Positions 37,101 to 46,199 are shown, counted from the stretch's first letter. The stretch: DNA of 64,000 bases from Symploca sp. SIO3C6 (GCA_010692425.1 JAAHHJ010000027.1:22259-86258), one strand, 5' to 3'. Notes: a model not told the origin generated them from the sequence alone. Translations and numbers: made by a program.

Positions 37101-39903
37101 CAGGGGCATTTCCATAAGTAATTGAAAGTTCGACTTGTTTTAAGATCGCGAGGTTAAATAATAGGGGAGCGATGAAACTCGACGAACCGAGAATTTTGAC
37201 TAAAATAGCTAAAGCTTCGCAGATAAGTGGGTCTTGTATTTCGGGTAGGTTGGCAAGAGTTGCAGGTTGACGCTCGCCGATGAGAGTTTGAACATCGGTC
37301 AAAGCCGTGGCAAAATCTTCTTGAGAGGGTTCTGGCGGAAATTCAATCCCCAAAGTGGCTAGAGTTTCCAAACCAACAGCTAGAGCTTCAGCAAGTCGTG
37401 CTTGATTGGTATAGGCATCAAGTTTTATTTTTCCTAATTCAAGGCGATCACGGGGCGTTTTTGCTTCCTTGGCAAGGGTCCCTGCTAATTCTTCCATCCG
37501 TTTGCTCTCTCTGTTGAGATAAGCGGCTTTAGTTGCTTCTTGATACAAGCTGAGAGTTAATTCGTATTGAGTTTGCCAACTTTTCTCTTCCAGCAGAGAT
37601 ATGCCCATATCCAAATAAAAGAGCGCTGCACCATAAGCATTGGCTTCCCTGGCTTTGGTTCCTGCTTGTAAGTTTAAGTGAGCTAATTTTTCTCGCTCCT
37701 TAGAATCCTTTAACAATGCCATGCCTTGATCGAAGTGATCGACAATATCAAATAGCTTTTCTTCTCGTTCGCTTTCTGGGGTATTTTCTAAGAGAATACG
37801 TCCTATAGCGATATGTTTCTCGGTTCTTTCTGGTTCGGGAATGAGGGTATAGGCAGCTTGTTGAATGCGATCGTGAACAAACTTATAGGATTGAATCAGT
37901 AAGTTTTCGTCCAGTTCGGATAGCGGAATAATAAAATAGCGATCAAGAGCAATTTTCAAGGATTCAAAAATCTCTGGCGGGGATTTTTCTTCGATCCATG
38001 TTAGTGTCGTTAAGTTAAATTCTGCTCCCAAACAAGCAGCAAGGGATAATAGTTGTTGACTTGATTCCGGTAATTTTTGGAGTTTTTCTACCATTAATTC
38101 TACGACGTTGTCGGTGAAGCCCCTAGCTGCGATCGCTGCTATATCCCATTGCCAACTCCTCGCTTGCCGATGAAATCGCAACAAGTTTTCATCCTGTAAT
38201 GCTTGTAAAAATCCATTGATAAAGAAAGGATTTCCTGCGGTTTTTTGCCAGACTAATTCTGTTAGATTGCTTACGGCTTCCGGAATCTGCTGTAGCGTAT
38301 CGCCAATTAAACTAGAAATGTGCTCTAGGGATAAAGGCTTTAAATCAATTTGGCTAATGGTAGCATTATGTTGCTGGAGTTTGGCGAGGGTCGCTACTAA
38401 CGGATGATCGCTAGCCACTTCATTATCGCGATAGGCTCCCAACAACAAAAGAGATTCGGTCTGTCCTTCAACTAACATTCGTTCGAGCAGTTGTAAGGTT
38501 GCCAAATCCACCCATTGCAAATCGTCGAGAAACAGGGTTAACGGATGATCCTGATGGCAGAAAACATGGATAAAGTTAGCGATAACCAGGTTAAAACGAT
38601 TTTGTGCTTCGTTGGCTTCTAAGGTGGGAACAGCAGGTTGTTTACCGATGATCAATTCCACTTCGGGGATGACATCAATAATAATTTGTCCGTTATTTCC
38701 CAGCGCTTGCAAAAGTTTGTCTCGCCACACTTGCAATTGAGCTTCACTTTCTCCCAATAATTGTCCGATCAGTCCTCCAAAAGCCGCGACGATCGCTGAA
38801 TAGGGAATATTGCGCTGAAATTGGTCGAATTTCCCAGCAATAAAATAGCCCTGGTTTGCTGTAATCGGTTTATAAAGTTCTTGTACGAGGGAGGATTTTC
38901 CGATACCAGAATAACCTGCTACTAACATCAGTTCGACTTTTCCTGTGTTGGCAACTCGCTCGAATGCCGCAAGTAATGTGGCGATTTCTTCTTCTCGTCC
39001 GTAAAGTTTTTGGGGAATTTGCAAGCGCTCTGAAATATCTTCTTGTGCCAGGGAAAAGCAGGCTATATTTCCAGTTTCTTCTAACTGATTCAGACAAGTT
39101 TCTAAATCTGCTTTTAATCCCTCAGCACTTTGATAGCGTTCTTCGGCATTTTTTGCCATCAACTTGATGACAATATCTGCTATTGCTTGGGGAGTCGATG
39201 GTTGGTGAGTGACGAGGGCAGGTGGAACCTTAGCAATATGACAATGAACTAACTCTAAGGACTCACTACTTTCAAAGGGTAATTTCCCTGTGAGCATTTC
39301 ATAGAAGGTCACTCCCAAAGAATAAAAATCTGTGCGATAGTCTAAACTGCGGTTCATTCTTCCCGTTTGTTCGGGAGAAATGTAGGCCAGAGTGCCTTCC
39401 AAAACATTGGGATTTTTCAGGGTGGGGTTTTCTCGACTCAGTTGAGTGGAAATCCCAAAATCAATAATTTTGAGTTCCCTAGTTTGGGGATTAAAAACAA
39501 TATTGGCAGGATTAATATCTTTGTGAATAATATGTTGAGCGTGAATTTGTCCTAAGCTTTCAGTAATAGTGATCGCTAAAAATAAAAATTCTTTCAAAGG
39601 CAGATTTTTGTGCTGTTTTAGCCATTGTTTGAGGGAAATAGCTCCAAAGTCTTCTAGGGCGATGGCATAACTGCGTTGCCATTCTTCGAGGCTGTAGGCT
39701 TTGACGATTCCAGGGGAGTTTAATTGGCAAGTGAGGTGATATTCTTGTTTGTAGCGGCGAATTTGCTCTGGGGTGGGATAGTCTCGGTTGAGAAATTTGA
39801 GGATGACGGGTTGGCGGTTGCCTACTCGTCGAGCACGATATACTTGCGAGTTCGCACTATCGTGGATTTGAATTAAGTTCTCGTATCCAGCCAGGGCAAC
39901 CAT
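34186..39903 (-). CDS. Giant Ser/Thr kinase - AAA ATPase - TPR - GAF - AAA-like protein (HSTK-like chimera)
   Basis: 1905 residues. Kinase domain at about 1-270: ATP Lys in [10 protein letters not shown] near 34, catalytic loop [11 protein letters not shown] (HKD rather than HRD), then IIDFGIS. AAA_16-type ATPase at about 295-580: Walker [13 protein letters not shown] near 335 and Walker [13 protein letters not shown] near 465. A long helical TPR-like region at about 700-1290 precedes a GAF domain at about 1315-1480 and a coiled coil near 1485-1530. In the dual kinases known as HSTKs this order ends in a histidine kinase. Here the end (about 1540-1905) is an AAA-like domain with Walker [11 protein letters not shown] near 1575 and Walker [13 protein letters not shown]. 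The GG/S-x-P-x-D/SP lead and this domain match the vMAP protein at 44266. Cytosolic sensor and switch; the partner is unknown. Confidence 0.9.
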   Translation of the reverse strand: MVALAGYENLIQIHDSANSQVYRARRVGNRQPVILKFLNRDYPTPEQIRRYKQEYHLTCQLNSPGIVKAYSLEEWQRSYAIALEDFGAISLKQWLKQHKNLPLKEFLFLAITITESLGQIHAQHIIHKDINPANIVFNPQTRELKIIDFGISTQLSRENPTLKNPNVLEGTLAYISPEQTGRMNRSLDYRTDFYSLGVTFYEMLTGKLPFESSESLELVHCHIAKVPPALVTHQPSTPQAIADIVIKLMAKNAEERYQSAEGLKADLETCLNQLEETGNIACFSLAQEDISERLQIPQKLYGREEEIATLLAAFERVANTGKVELMLVAGYSGIGKSSLVQELYKPITANQGYFIAGKFDQFQRNIPYSAIVAAFGGLIGQLLGESEAQLQVWRDKLLQALGNNGQIIIDVIPEVELIIGKQPAVPTLEANEAQNRFNLVIANFIHVFCHQDHPLTLFLDDLQWVDLATLQLLERMLVEGQTESLLLLGAYRDNEVASDHPLVATLAKLQQHNATISQIDLKPLSLEHISSLIGDTLQQIPEAVSNLTELVWQKTAGNPFFINGFLQALQDENLLRFHRQARSWQWDIAAIAARGFTDNVVELMVEKLQKLPESSQQLLSLAACLGAEFNLTTLTWIEEKSPPEIFESLKIALDRYFIIPLSELDENLLIQSYKFVHDRIQQAAYTLIPEPERTEKHIAIGRILLENTPESEREEKLFDIVDHFDQGMALLKDSKEREKLAHLNLQAGTKAREANAYGAALFYLDMGISLLEEKSWQTQYELTLSLYQEATKAAYLNRESKRMEELAGTLAKEAKTPRDRLELGKIKLDAYTNQARLAEALAVGLETLATLGIEFPPEPSQEDFATALTDVQTLIGERQPATLANLPEIQDPLICEALAILVKILGSSSFIAPLLFNLAILKQVELSITYGNAPASSIGYASYGLICCGLMEEFTLGYEYGQLAFKILAKFNTRQFEPAIVEQVYPFVYPWTIHLRECIEPFQDAFSVALETGELQYGGYLNANYGFHLYLTGTELSETDTEFERISERMERIGQKTSINQIRPYWQAVLNLRGQSGQTYRLVGKAMDEESLIADFKNNNNGIGLGLICIAKATLCYLFEEFSEALIISNSAQAQGFLGGPLESHSLRPIWNFYNSLTRLAVYHSPVTESDLKDREALLSGVRKNQEKMKLWSDSAPMNFLHKFYLVEAEYHRAIEKKTEAIEFYNKAIAGAKENEYIQEEALANELTAKFYLDWGQETAARAYMIEAHYCYSRWGATAKVEDLEKRYPQWFVSQVSTTQGITTTTSTTTARATESLDIATVIKASQTLSGEIVLKNLLVKLMDIAIANAGAEKGFLLLKKEGNWFIEAAGTADNSEVEALQSIPIETEAQPDNALLSSAIVNYVDRTENNVILNDAVNEGEYTSDRYIIATQAKSILCTPLINQSHISGILYLENNLTTNAFTRERVELLRTLSAQAAISIENARLYGQLEDYNRNLELKVEERTHELSQTLEILKATQAELIFENQLLKSDEQPSSCDYQVGGSLPMDAPTYVVRSADRYLYKALKHGEFCYILNPRQMGKSSLMVRMINHLNHEGFSCGAIDLTRIGSENVTPEQWYKGLAVELWRSFGLLKKVKLKTWWQEQADICPLQRLSQFIEEVLLVEVAPKDDAFPKKMVIFIDEIDSVLSFNFPVNDFFALIRSCYNQRSINPEYRNLTFALFGVATPSDLITDYQRTPFNISQAIQLEGFREHEAQPLLQGLTDKVSNPQTVLKEVLAWTSGQPFLTQKLCQFIRNASSAIPTNREIEWIENLVQTKIINNWESQDEPEHLRTIRNRLLKSKQSVRLLEIYRQIEQQGEVIAVDSPEEKELLLSGLVVKQQGALKVHNRIYASIFNRSWLEQHL

Positions 39904-39991
39904 AAAAATAACCTATATAACTATCACTATCGAGTTCGTATGCACACCTGTTCTGGTGTTCCCCTTACAGTCGATTTTACAAACAAACTAT

Positions 39992-40028
39992 AACAGCGAG
40001 TCGAATTTTTCAAATGCGACTCGCTGTT
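39992..40028. terminator. Strong bidirectional hairpin
   Basis: AACAGCGAGTCG pairs perfectly (12 bp) with its complement around a 13-base AT-rich loop. It lies downstream of the secreted-protein gene at 40186 (minus strand), with a moderately T-rich trail, so it is a likely terminator. Confidence 0.65.
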
Positions 40029-40185
40029 TGTGAATATGGGTTAGAACTGGAGTTTTACAAGTTGCGTTTTGTGGTGTTGAGGGGACAATTAATCCTTTGT
40101 TCTTTTCCTAGAGTTTGAACTAGCATCTTGATGTGATTAGGAGTTGATACGCAATACTCTGTCTATTTATTCACACTATTATTAT

Positions 40186-40695
40186 CTAATTTTCAGAACA
40201 CTTTAACTCTCTGAATTTTACCTTGCCAATAATAGGTTTAGCATCCTCATTGCTTACCGTAATGTAATTAGCTAGGTATGGTATTTGGTATATTTGGCAA
40301 TAATAATCTACTGCTACGCCTTGTGGATTATCACTTTGTGCTTCTGACTCTATTTTATTACCACCCTCAGGTGTGATCAATTGGCATGATTTGTTTCGTG
40401 TTTGTTGTAAAAATATCGCTTGATCCGATTCATTGTACACTCTGTACTGCCAATGTTTTGCCTTAGCTGGTATTAGATTTCCAGTTTTAGTATCTCGTTT
40501 GCAAAGGCTTGCATTACAAAATTTTGCATCGTTGAAATCACAAAAATAATCATTGCGTTGTTGGTCATCGCATATTATCGTGACCTCTTCTACGGGATCA
40601 ACACTAATTGTTTGTCCTAAAGCAGGGGAAGCGATCCCCGATAGCCATAGAGCTACAACCATAATGACACTGAAAACTTTCGTCAGATTTTGCAT
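40186..40695 (-). CDS. Secreted cysteine-rich protein, unknown
   Basis: 169 residues from the ATG at 40695, which has a good GGAG ribosome-binding site at 40704-40707. The longer frame from 40767 has no such site. Signal peptide KVFSVIMVVALWLSGIASPA with a probable cut near residue 27 (ALGQ). The mature part has eight or nine Cys (CDDQ, YFCDF, KFCNASLCKR, SCQL, YYCQI, LKCSE), consistent with disulphides in the periplasm or outside. I recognise no family. It follows a truncated amidohydrolase-like ORF by 19 bases, and the pair may be one transcript. The downstream hairpin at 39992-40028 probably ends it. Confidence 0.68.
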   Translation of the reverse strand: MQNLTKVFSVIMVVALWLSGIASPALGQTISVDPVEEVTIICDDQQRNDYFCDFNDAKFCNASLCKRDTKTGNLIPAKAKHWQYRVYNESDQAIFLQQTRNKSCQLITPEGGNKIESEAQSDNPQGVAVDYYCQIYQIPYLANYITVSNEDAKPIIGKVKFRELKCSEN

Positions 40696-40714
40696 TTTTG
40701 AATCTCCTTTAGAT

Positions 40715-40972
40715 CTATAGGTTTTGTACTTTAATTGAATGTCCTTTGAGCATAATCTGGCAATCAATCTGTTTTTTTAGAGAACAATTCAAGATTGCGC
40801 AGTTCGAGCATTTGTTTTCTGATTTAATCGACTCCAAAATTTCTTCCCCTTGAATTTTCATCTCTGCTGAAGGGGCAAACTGCTTAAATTCAGGTTCTAG
40901 ATACTCAGCCCACATACTGGGAGGTTCAATAACGTGGGAATCGGCATCGATAATCGAATATCCGTTGAACAT
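40715..40972 (-). pseudogene. Amidohydrolase N-terminal fragment with a foreign Cys-rich tail
   Basis: 85 codons. The first 34 residues (YSIIDADSHVIEPPSMWAEY, LEPEFKQFAPS) match the start of the metal-dependent amidohydrolase (ACMSD-like) family, including the DxH metal motif. A full enzyme would be 350-400 residues. After residue 45 the similarity ends and the frame runs into a Cys-rich stretch (KCSNCAILNCSLKKQIDC) and stops. Probably a deletion relic. A short translated peptide cannot be excluded, because the frame is intact and sits just upstream of a secreted protein. Confidence 0.6.
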
Positions 40973-41025
40973 AATATGACCTTACATTTGGGAATGCACG
41001 TCGGTTATTAGAAGCATTGACATCT

Positions 41026-41050
41026 CCCCGCTTTGAAAAACGACGCGGGG
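41026..41050. other. Hairpin, possible IS200/IS605-type end remnant
   Basis: CCCCGC pairs with GCGGGG across a 13-base loop, preceded by gaagcattgacatc. The layout resembles end hairpins of IS200/IS605 elements in cyanobacteria. No transposase is present. Confidence 0.3.
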
Positions 41051-41227
41051 GGAAGAAGTCTTGCTCCCTCTCCTGGCAGGGGAGGGCTGGGGAGGGGTTG
41101 TTTGGGATTTATGCAAGAGGTCTAATCTATCGCAGAACTTCAGCAGGAGTTAGGAGTTGAGCAAGAAGAAGAAAAAGAGAGAAGAATAGCGATCGCACCA
41201 GGGATGTTAGTTTTACTCTTGGATAAC

Positions 41228-41488
41228 TTAGAACTTTTTAGTCCAAGAATTTCCATTCCCCCAGGTGATAGAATCGAAGTACGGTGAGATACAACCAGCT
41301 TTCTGCTCAGAACCGCCAAAGCTCATACTTACTATATCCTCACCCTCTCTCACAGTACCTTCAGCATAGTTCCAATAGGGGTTTTGTTCTTTCCAGTGAA
41401 CTAATATTTTATCCCCTTTTTGAATAACCACAATGTCTCGATTACCGTTACTAGCCTCCCATATTCCAGAAAGAGTTCTCTGATCCAT
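41228..41488 (-). CDS. Small hypothetical protein (86 residues)
   Basis: Starts at the ATG at 41488, eleven bases after a perfect GGAGG. A TTG at 41506 overlaps that site and is unlikely. The sequence is a compact, probably all-beta domain with many Trp and Gly: LSGIWEASNGNRDIVVIQKG, HWKEQNPYWNYAEGTV, SMSFGGSEQKAGCIS, SITWGNGNSWTKKF. The alternation and the opening G-x-W resemble small lipocalin-like or avidin-like folds that read binding of a small molecule, but no family was recognised. No signal peptide. Isolated, between repeats. Confidence 0.55.
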   Translation of the reverse strand: MDQRTLSGIWEASNGNRDIVVIQKGDKILVHWKEQNPYWNYAEGTVREGEDIVSMSFGGSEQKAGCISPYFDSITWGNGNSWTKKF

Positions 41489-41686
41489 TTTTTTGATTTC
41501 CTCCAAGTGTGAATAAAAGGAGTGGACTTTAGTTTTCCACTGTTTTTTGCTTTCTGAATACTAGACGTTACTCCCTATAATTTTCTGACTCTTTTTTCCC
41601 AAAAAAATAAATTGCCCAATTTCTTACTGGGAGCATGTCAGGTTTGCAAATCAATCCTTTGCCCGCACTTCGTGCCGCTTCGCTAA

Positions 41687-41779
41687 CATCCCCCAGCCCC
41701 TTCTGGCAACATTGCCAGAAGGGGAGAAAGCCTTCAAAGTCCCTCTCCCAGGCTTGCCAGAGGGATTTAGGGTGAGGGC
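41687..41779. repeat. Nested-hairpin (REP-like) repeat, copy 2
   Basis: Matches 19275-19372 in the outer parts (catcccccagccccttct..., ...agagggatttagggtgaggg). Inner loops differ but keep pairing (ctggcaacattgccag). A minus-strand open frame at 41568-41804 runs over it and is an artefact. Confidence 0.78.
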
Positions 41780-41817
41780 TTACAAAGGTGACATGCTCAC
41801 CCATCCAATATCTCTAT

Positions 41818-41910
41818 CAAACAAATTTACTGGATTTACTTCCACAACTTTATGGCTCGGTCATTGTACCTCAAGCTGTGGCAAATGAATTAGCTACTCC
41901 ACCAATCTAA
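41818..41910 (+). pseudogene. PIN-type toxin (DUF3368) fragment
   Basis: A frame reading TNLLDLLPQLYGSVIVPQAV then ANELATPPI and a stop matches the core of DUF3368/PIN toxins (pattern LLxxLYgxViIPxaVxxEL). There is no start or upstream half: repeat copy 2 ends 38 bases before it. It is a relic of a toxin-antitoxin pair whose antitoxin gene is not visible. Confidence 0.65.
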
Positions 41911-41947
41911 TCTACATCCAAAAAATAGCGATCGCAGAAGAAGGAGC

Positions 41948-42559
41948 TTAATCGCCCTCCAAAATTCCCAACAGGACTCTAACTAAGCTATCCAAATCAT
42001 CAGGCACTTTAAACAGATTGAGATCTTGAGTAATCTGTTGCTGATTACGTTCTAGTTTACCAAATCGCCAAACATCACCAATTGTCACCGCCCCATAAAA
42101 CACATTCTGTTCTTCAATGTGAGATAGGGCAATTAACTCAACTGCTAACTGGGTAAATCCTCTAGTAAGGTCATCCTTTTTGGCTTCAATAACCAGTAAA
42201 TTATTGGTTGCGCGCAACAGATAATCAAGATTACCCTTGAGCCAATTATTAACGTTTAAAGGATATTCAATGCGCAATTGACATTGGGAATAAATAACAA
42301 CTTCCAGCATGATGGGTGATACCAGTGTTTCTCTTCTAGCAGTTTCATTGCTGAGACTGACAAAAGGCAAAAAAGTTCTGATTTTTTGCTTGAGTTCTGG
42401 CAGATTTTCTAGTTTTCGAGTCGTTTTAGGTAGAGATAGCTCGGCTCTTGTGAGTGAATAGTCGAACTCAGCTAAAATATCATCAGCTTCATAAGGTAAC
42501 TCGAAGTAAGACCGAAAGGTGTAAGAGCAACCTTCTTGCAGAATTTTGATTTTTGCCAT
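41948..42559 (-). CDS. PD-(D/E)XK nuclease-like protein
   Basis: 203 residues. The stretch KGNLDYLLRATNNLLVIEAK followed by KDDLTRGFTQLAVELIAL (about 108-145) has the order Asp - ExK - Gln helix of restriction-endonuclease-like folds. The N-terminal half (SYTFRSYFELPYEADDILAE) resembles a cyanobacterial family annotated only as hypothetical. No methylase or recognition subunit is adjacent. It lies among gene fragments on one side (PIN) and the sigma gene on the other, so a role in DNA defence or DNA maintenance is only inferred. Start ATG at 42559; no strong RBS. Confidence 0.72.
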   Translation of the reverse strand: MAKIKILQEGCSYTFRSYFELPYEADDILAEFDYSLTRAELSLPKTTRKLENLPELKQKIRTFLPFVSLSNETARRETLVSPIMLEVVIYSQCQLRIEYPLNVNNWLKGNLDYLLRATNNLLVIEAKKDDLTRGFTQLAVELIALSHIEEQNVFYGAVTIGDVWRFGKLERNQQQITQDLNLFKVPDDLDSLVRVLLGILEGD

Positions 42560-42710
42560 AGTGCCTTCCCGTTACTCCTGTTAAGCTAATCCACGTTGAA
42601 TTTACTCCCTTTATATATGGGTGCACACTTCTCCGAGCCTAAAAAATAGTATCAAAAAGTAATAGCAATCGCCACCAACCTACTGCCAAAGTGGGGTAAA
42701 TAGAGACTGG

Positions 42711-43835
42711 CTAGAGTCCCAAAGGGGTGAGCGAAAAAAGGCGTGGGGAAATAAGTAAGCAGACGCTCCAGACACGGAGACGCTCCAGACACGGAGAATT
42801 CAAGTCCCACGCAAAATTTCGTTCACCCGTCCCAAAGGTAAACACTAGCCATCGCCTCTTGAGGAATGCAATCACCTTTGGTGGATTTGGGTTAGAACTG
42901 GATACTCCTTTTAATTCTTTGATGCCTTCTAAATTCTGCCCATTGCTGTCCCCGTCTCCCACTAATTTCTGGTTTCGTGGAGGGATAGCAATAGAATTTG
43001 CGGCTACACCTTCGGTTCCCTTAGCACCACTTTGTGCCGATGGGGCGTGGACTAAGGTCAGATCAGGAGTATTCAAATCCGCGCTAGCTGGTGTAGAAGT
43101 GGTTTCCACCGCCTTGCCCTCCAATAGTGTAATCTCTGAGTCCAAGGCTTTCTTGGCATCTAGCTCCCTTTTCTGCAGCTTTTCTGTTGTTTCCCCTGGG
43201 GTTGACCACATCAAAGAGCCCACCGTAGCTACTTCCCTATCAGTGCCTCGGAAATAGCCGCTCAACTTCTCTTTGAGCAGTTTCCGTGCCAAAGAGATGC
43301 GCTTGCAAACATTATCGTAGGTTATCCCTTGTTCTTCGGCAATTTCTGTATGAGTACGCTGTTGATAAAAATGTAATATAAAACTATTGCGCAACCGTTC
43401 CGGTAAAGAAGCGATCGCCTGCTTGATAACAGTTGCTTTCTCTTCAGTTTCCAAGGCTTTCTCTGGGGTATCAACTGCGATCGCTGTTTCGATATTCTCC
43501 GTTGCCCCCACCCATTCCAAACTTTCTACACCTGCCGCTCCAAGAGAGCGTTGGCGAATTGTATCGATACAGAGGTTGCGAGTCAACTGCATCAGCCACG
43601 CCTTCAAATTATCGATTTTCTCTGCATATTTCTGTACCTTTTCCCAAGCCTTGAGCATCGCCTGAGACAAGGCGTCTTCGGCATCTGTGGAGTTGAAATT
43701 CATCAACTTCAGACAGCAGCGATAAAGTGGGTCTTGAAGTTCCTGCCATTGCTGCCAAAACTCGGAGACAATATCTTCGGGAACGGTTTGAGTTAATGCA
43801 CCGTCACTATTGCACCTGATGTCGCTAGATTGCAT
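42711..43835 (-). CDS. ECF-type sigma factor with rewritten C-terminus
   Basis: 374 residues. Sigma region 2 is at about 30-95 (DPLYRCCLKLMNFNSTDAED, KIDNLKAWLMQLTRNLCIDT) and region 4 at about 135-195 (LPERLRNSFILHFYQQRTHT, EIAEEQGITYDNVCKRISLA). A Ser/Pro/Thr-rich tail (200-310) leads to a last 45 residues that are encoded by a 104-bp inserted element (42726-42829) and its duplicated target. Without the insertion the frame would continue after VFTFGT as LASLYLPHFGSRLVAIAITF and stop near 42649, giving a hydrophobic end. So this copy has probably lost its native C-terminal segment while keeping the DNA-binding parts. It lies upstream of the nuclease-like gene and downstream of a Uma2 fragment. 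No anti-sigma gene is adjacent. Confidence 0.85.
   Translation of the reverse strand: MQSSDIRCNSDGALTQTVPEDIVSEFWQQWQELQDPLYRCCLKLMNFNSTDAEDALSQAMLKAWEKVQKYAEKIDNLKAWLMQLTRNLCIDTIRQRSLGAAGVESLEWVGATENIETAIAVDTPEKALETEEKATVIKQAIASLPERLRNSFILHFYQQRTHTEIAEEQGITYDNVCKRISLARKLLKEKLSGYFRGTDREVATVGSLMWSTPGETTEKLQKRELDAKKALDSEITLLEGKAVETTSTPASADLNTPDLTLVHAPSAQSGAKGTEGVAANSIAIPPRNQKLVGDGDSNGQNLEGIKELKGVSSSNPNPPKVIAFLKRRWLVFTFGTGERNFAWDLNSPCLERLRVWSVCLLISPRLFSLTPLGL
42726..42829. mobile_element. 104-bp MITE in the 3' end of the sigma gene
   Basis: Ends are inverted repeats (GGTGAGCGAAA...GCGTGGG against the complement of CCCACGC...TTTCGTTCACC), matching at about 18 of 23 positions. It is flanked by TCCCAAAGG on both sides (42717-42725, 42830-42838), a 9-bp target duplication; the exact border is uncertain by one or two bases. 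Inside lie two tandem 17-bp units (gacgctccagacacgga, 42762-42778 and 42779-42795). No gene. Confidence 0.82.
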
Positions 43836-44265
43836 AAAATTATCAATTGGATCTCAAGAATATGGTTAGTTATAACTTGAAAGGTTCAATCAAGTTGAGA
43901 AATGCACGAGTTAGCTTGGTGTGAAAAAACTTTGGTGACACCTTGGGAATAACTTGTCCATCAATTAGTTCATAGGTGGTATCTCCTTCACCTGGAGGTA
44001 GATAAAAAAACTCCTGTAGCGTTAATTCAGTTTGGGATTGAACAATCTGTCTGATTTGTCTATAAATAATAAATAGAAGAGGTTTGGAACAAGGGGGAGA
44101 GCGTCACATCCATATGGGAAAGGCTGTTAAACTGCAAGCATGGAAAAAGAGTATCGTATTTTCTAATACTTATAATTAACTCTAAGGCTGTTCCCTTCTG
44201 ACTCGGAGACTCGGAGACTCCTTGCCATCACTCAAGTTTCATCTTTCATTTAGCCTCGCCATGGA
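43836..44265. other. Intergenic region containing a Uma2 fragment
   Basis: 430 bases. It holds the fragment at 43870-44046 and two tandem copies of actcggag (44200-44217). No intact gene is seen. Confidence 0.6.
43870..44046 (-). pseudogene. Uma2 family N-terminal fragment
   Basis: The frame reads SQTELTLQEFFYLPPGEGD, TTYELIDGQVIPKVSPKFFH, TKLTRAFLNLIEPF and a stop: the first quarter of a typical cyanobacterial Uma2 protein (usual length 190-230), with its LxEFLxLP and YELIDGQ motifs. No ATG is in frame and the catalytic half is gone. It is closer to the common short Uma2 type than to the intact copy at 25626, so it is probably not a duplicate of it. Confidence 0.75.
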
Positions 44266-45648
44266 CTACAAGGGAGATAGCGTAGACATAAAATGTTGCT
44301 CTCCCTTTTTCGTAAAATACCGCCTATATAATTCACAACCTGCGATTGCTCGAGTACCTGAGAGTTTAATCAACCCCATACTGCTTAACTTGTGAGTCAG
44401 GGTAGGATCTAAGGGCACAGGTTCAGTAGCATTAAGAACAGTACCAAGAGCTTGTGTTAATTCCGGCTGTGTTTCCAAAGTTACCCAATGACGCTGTAAG
44501 TGATGAGCATAAATTCCAGTAGCATTGGGAGCAGTATCTAACAGTTGTGACAGAGTTATTTCCATCTTACTAAGATGATAGAGTGCTAAGTGTACTAGTG
44601 CCGGGTGTCCACCCACCATGGCCATTAATTGTCTAACTTCTTCCCCATGTGCCCAGTCTAATTCGTAGCGTTTGGCCAACTCTTGCACCTCTTCCTGGCT
44701 AAAACCCTCTAACTGAATCGTTAGCCCGACATTGAAAGGAGACTGGTTAAGCTCAAGAGGAACGTAAATTTCCGTCGAATTAACCACGAGCAGGCGGAGC
44801 TTTTGCCAGATGGGCAGTCTTTTAGCTTCTTCGTACCAAGAGCGCAATAGAGGTAAAAAATCCTTTGCCACTTGGGGATGCTCGAAAATATGGTTCACCT
44901 CATCCAATGCCAAGAGCAGGGGAGCATTAATTGACTCTAGTAGATAGTCTTGGAAGTAGAGGGTAGAGCTAATTTTGCTACCCAAATCTTCATCCCAATA
45001 CTCGTCTAACATTGGTTTACGCTGAAGCTGGCGAGCGATGTTGGCACAAAGCCAGCGTAAAAATTGATTCAAATTGCTTAAAATTGGTCGTTCGACTTGC
45101 TCTAGGTTCAAGCTGACAGTATGGTAGCCCAAGCGATTCCCACACTCAAGAATCCTCAGCAGCAGAGAAGTTTTGCCCATTTCTCTAGGAGCTTTAATCC
45201 TAATTAACGCTCCTGGTTTCTTAATTTCCTGACAAATTTGCTTCTCAAGGGAAGAGCGCTCGAGGTAAAAAGGAGAGTCGAGAGGTACAGAGCCACTGGG
45301 GTAGCAAGGTAGTGTTTCCTGATTAAGATTAAAGGAAACCTTGGTCAAATCTTGCTGATAAGGTTTTGTCTCTGGGGCAACCTGAGCCGTGCTATAAGAC
45401 TCCAGCAGCACCCGACAGTTTTTTTTTGTCACGCGTTGACCAATAACCTCAGAGAGTCGCTGATACAACTCTGGGGCAACATTATTGGTAAAGTAACCGG
45501 GACTATAACCTGCCTCGAGCGCAATTTGATTATAAGTTCTATAGTGCCAAACGCCACGCAAAATCAGTATTTCCGTGGAATTAAGGGGGCGATTTTGGCT
45601 TCTAATCAACTGATTGTCAACAATTTTAAGGAGAGTATCGAGATTCAT
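44266..45648 (-). CDS. vMAP-type HTH plus AAA-like ATPase
   Basis: 460 residues. The N-terminal helical domain at about 18-95 (NRPLNSTEILILRGVWHYRT, NQIALEAGYSPGYFTNNVAP) is the domain found in vWA-MoxR-associated proteins (vMAP). The AAA-like ATPase at about 115-440 has lead GSVPLDSPFYLERSS, Walker A APREMGKTSLLLR near 153, Walker B LLLALDEVNHIF near 243 and FNVGLTIQLEGFSQEEVQEL. The same ATPase type ends the giant kinase at 34186. vMAPs are proposed switch components of prokaryotic conflict systems with variable effectors. No vWA or MoxR partner is adjacent here. Candidates are the NB-ARC gene upstream and the sigma gene downstream on the same strand. Confidence 0.85.
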   Translation of the reverse strand: MNLDTLLKIVDNQLIRSQNRPLNSTEILILRGVWHYRTYNQIALEAGYSPGYFTNNVAPELYQRLSEVIGQRVTKKNCRVLLESYSTAQVAPETKPYQQDLTKVSFNLNQETLPCYPSGSVPLDSPFYLERSSLEKQICQEIKKPGALIRIKAPREMGKTSLLLRILECGNRLGYHTVSLNLEQVERPILSNLNQFLRWLCANIARQLQRKPMLDEYWDEDLGSKISSTLYFQDYLLESINAPLLLALDEVNHIFEHPQVAKDFLPLLRSWYEEAKRLPIWQKLRLLVVNSTEIYVPLELNQSPFNVGLTIQLEGFSQEEVQELAKRYELDWAHGEEVRQLMAMVGGHPALVHLALYHLSKMEITLSQLLDTAPNATGIYAHHLQRHWVTLETQPELTQALGTVLNATEPVPLDPTLTHKLSSMGLIKLSGTRAIAGCELYRRYFTKKGEQHFMSTLSPL

Positions 45649-45979
45649 AGAGATTACAAAAATTACGGGTTCATTTTTGCCCTTTGTTAGAATTTCTCTT
45701 TCCTAAAAGGATAATACCTTATCAAATTACCACCTGACACTCAATTTTTTTTTTAATGATTTATCTTTACCTTTTTGCACTTCACTCGTCCTAAACTGGG
45801 AGCAGAGGGGTTAGGGTATTAGACCTACAAAGGTGACATTCCCTCAAAACTGTAAAGCCAAAAGCTCCAAAACTCTAAGAATTTTTATTATTTATGGGAC
45901 TGAAGCTATCGGAGCAAAATTAACCGAGAATACTATTATGCAATTACCCCAAGGGAGTAGCGCGGAGCAATCGCAATAA

Positions 45980-46008
45980 GCTGTTGTGCATTAAAAATGC
46001 ACAACAGC
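45980..46008. terminator. Perfect 13-bp hairpin with 3-base loop
   Basis: GCTGTTGTGCATT, loop AAA, then the exact complement. On the plus strand a GGCAGAA run follows. There is no T-run, so it may be a terminator, a recombination site or an RNA-stability structure. Confidence 0.5.
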
Positions 46009-46055
46009 AAGGCAGAAGGCAGGAGGCAGAAGGAACAAGAGTTTGGACCATTAAT

Positions 46056-46182
46056 TAGTATCAAATAAATAAAGGTTGCTGTGTAAAGAATTATGAAATA
46101 ACCCGAAGTTACCCCACACCCTACACCCCACACCCTACACCCTGCCTCAACCAACAACCTTTATCAATGTCGCAGGTACTTA
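46056..46182 (+). repeat. Element A, copy 3 (diverged)
   Basis: Shares tgtaaagaattatgaaat, ACACCCT heptamers, cctgcctcaacca and ttatcaatgtcgcaggtact with the other two copies. The left end has drifted. Confidence 0.7.
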
Positions 46183-46199
46183 CATCGATTATCCCTTCC

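Noticed and set aside
41140..41290. Plus-strand frame reading AELQQELGVEQEEEKERR and onward as a possible antitoxin C-terminus
   Set aside because: It is low-complexity, crosses a HIP1 octamer and runs antisense into the better-supported gene at 41228, so evidence is too weak.
41568..41804. 78-codon minus-strand open frame
   Set aside because: It lies almost wholly on the nested-hairpin repeat; composition is set by the repeat.
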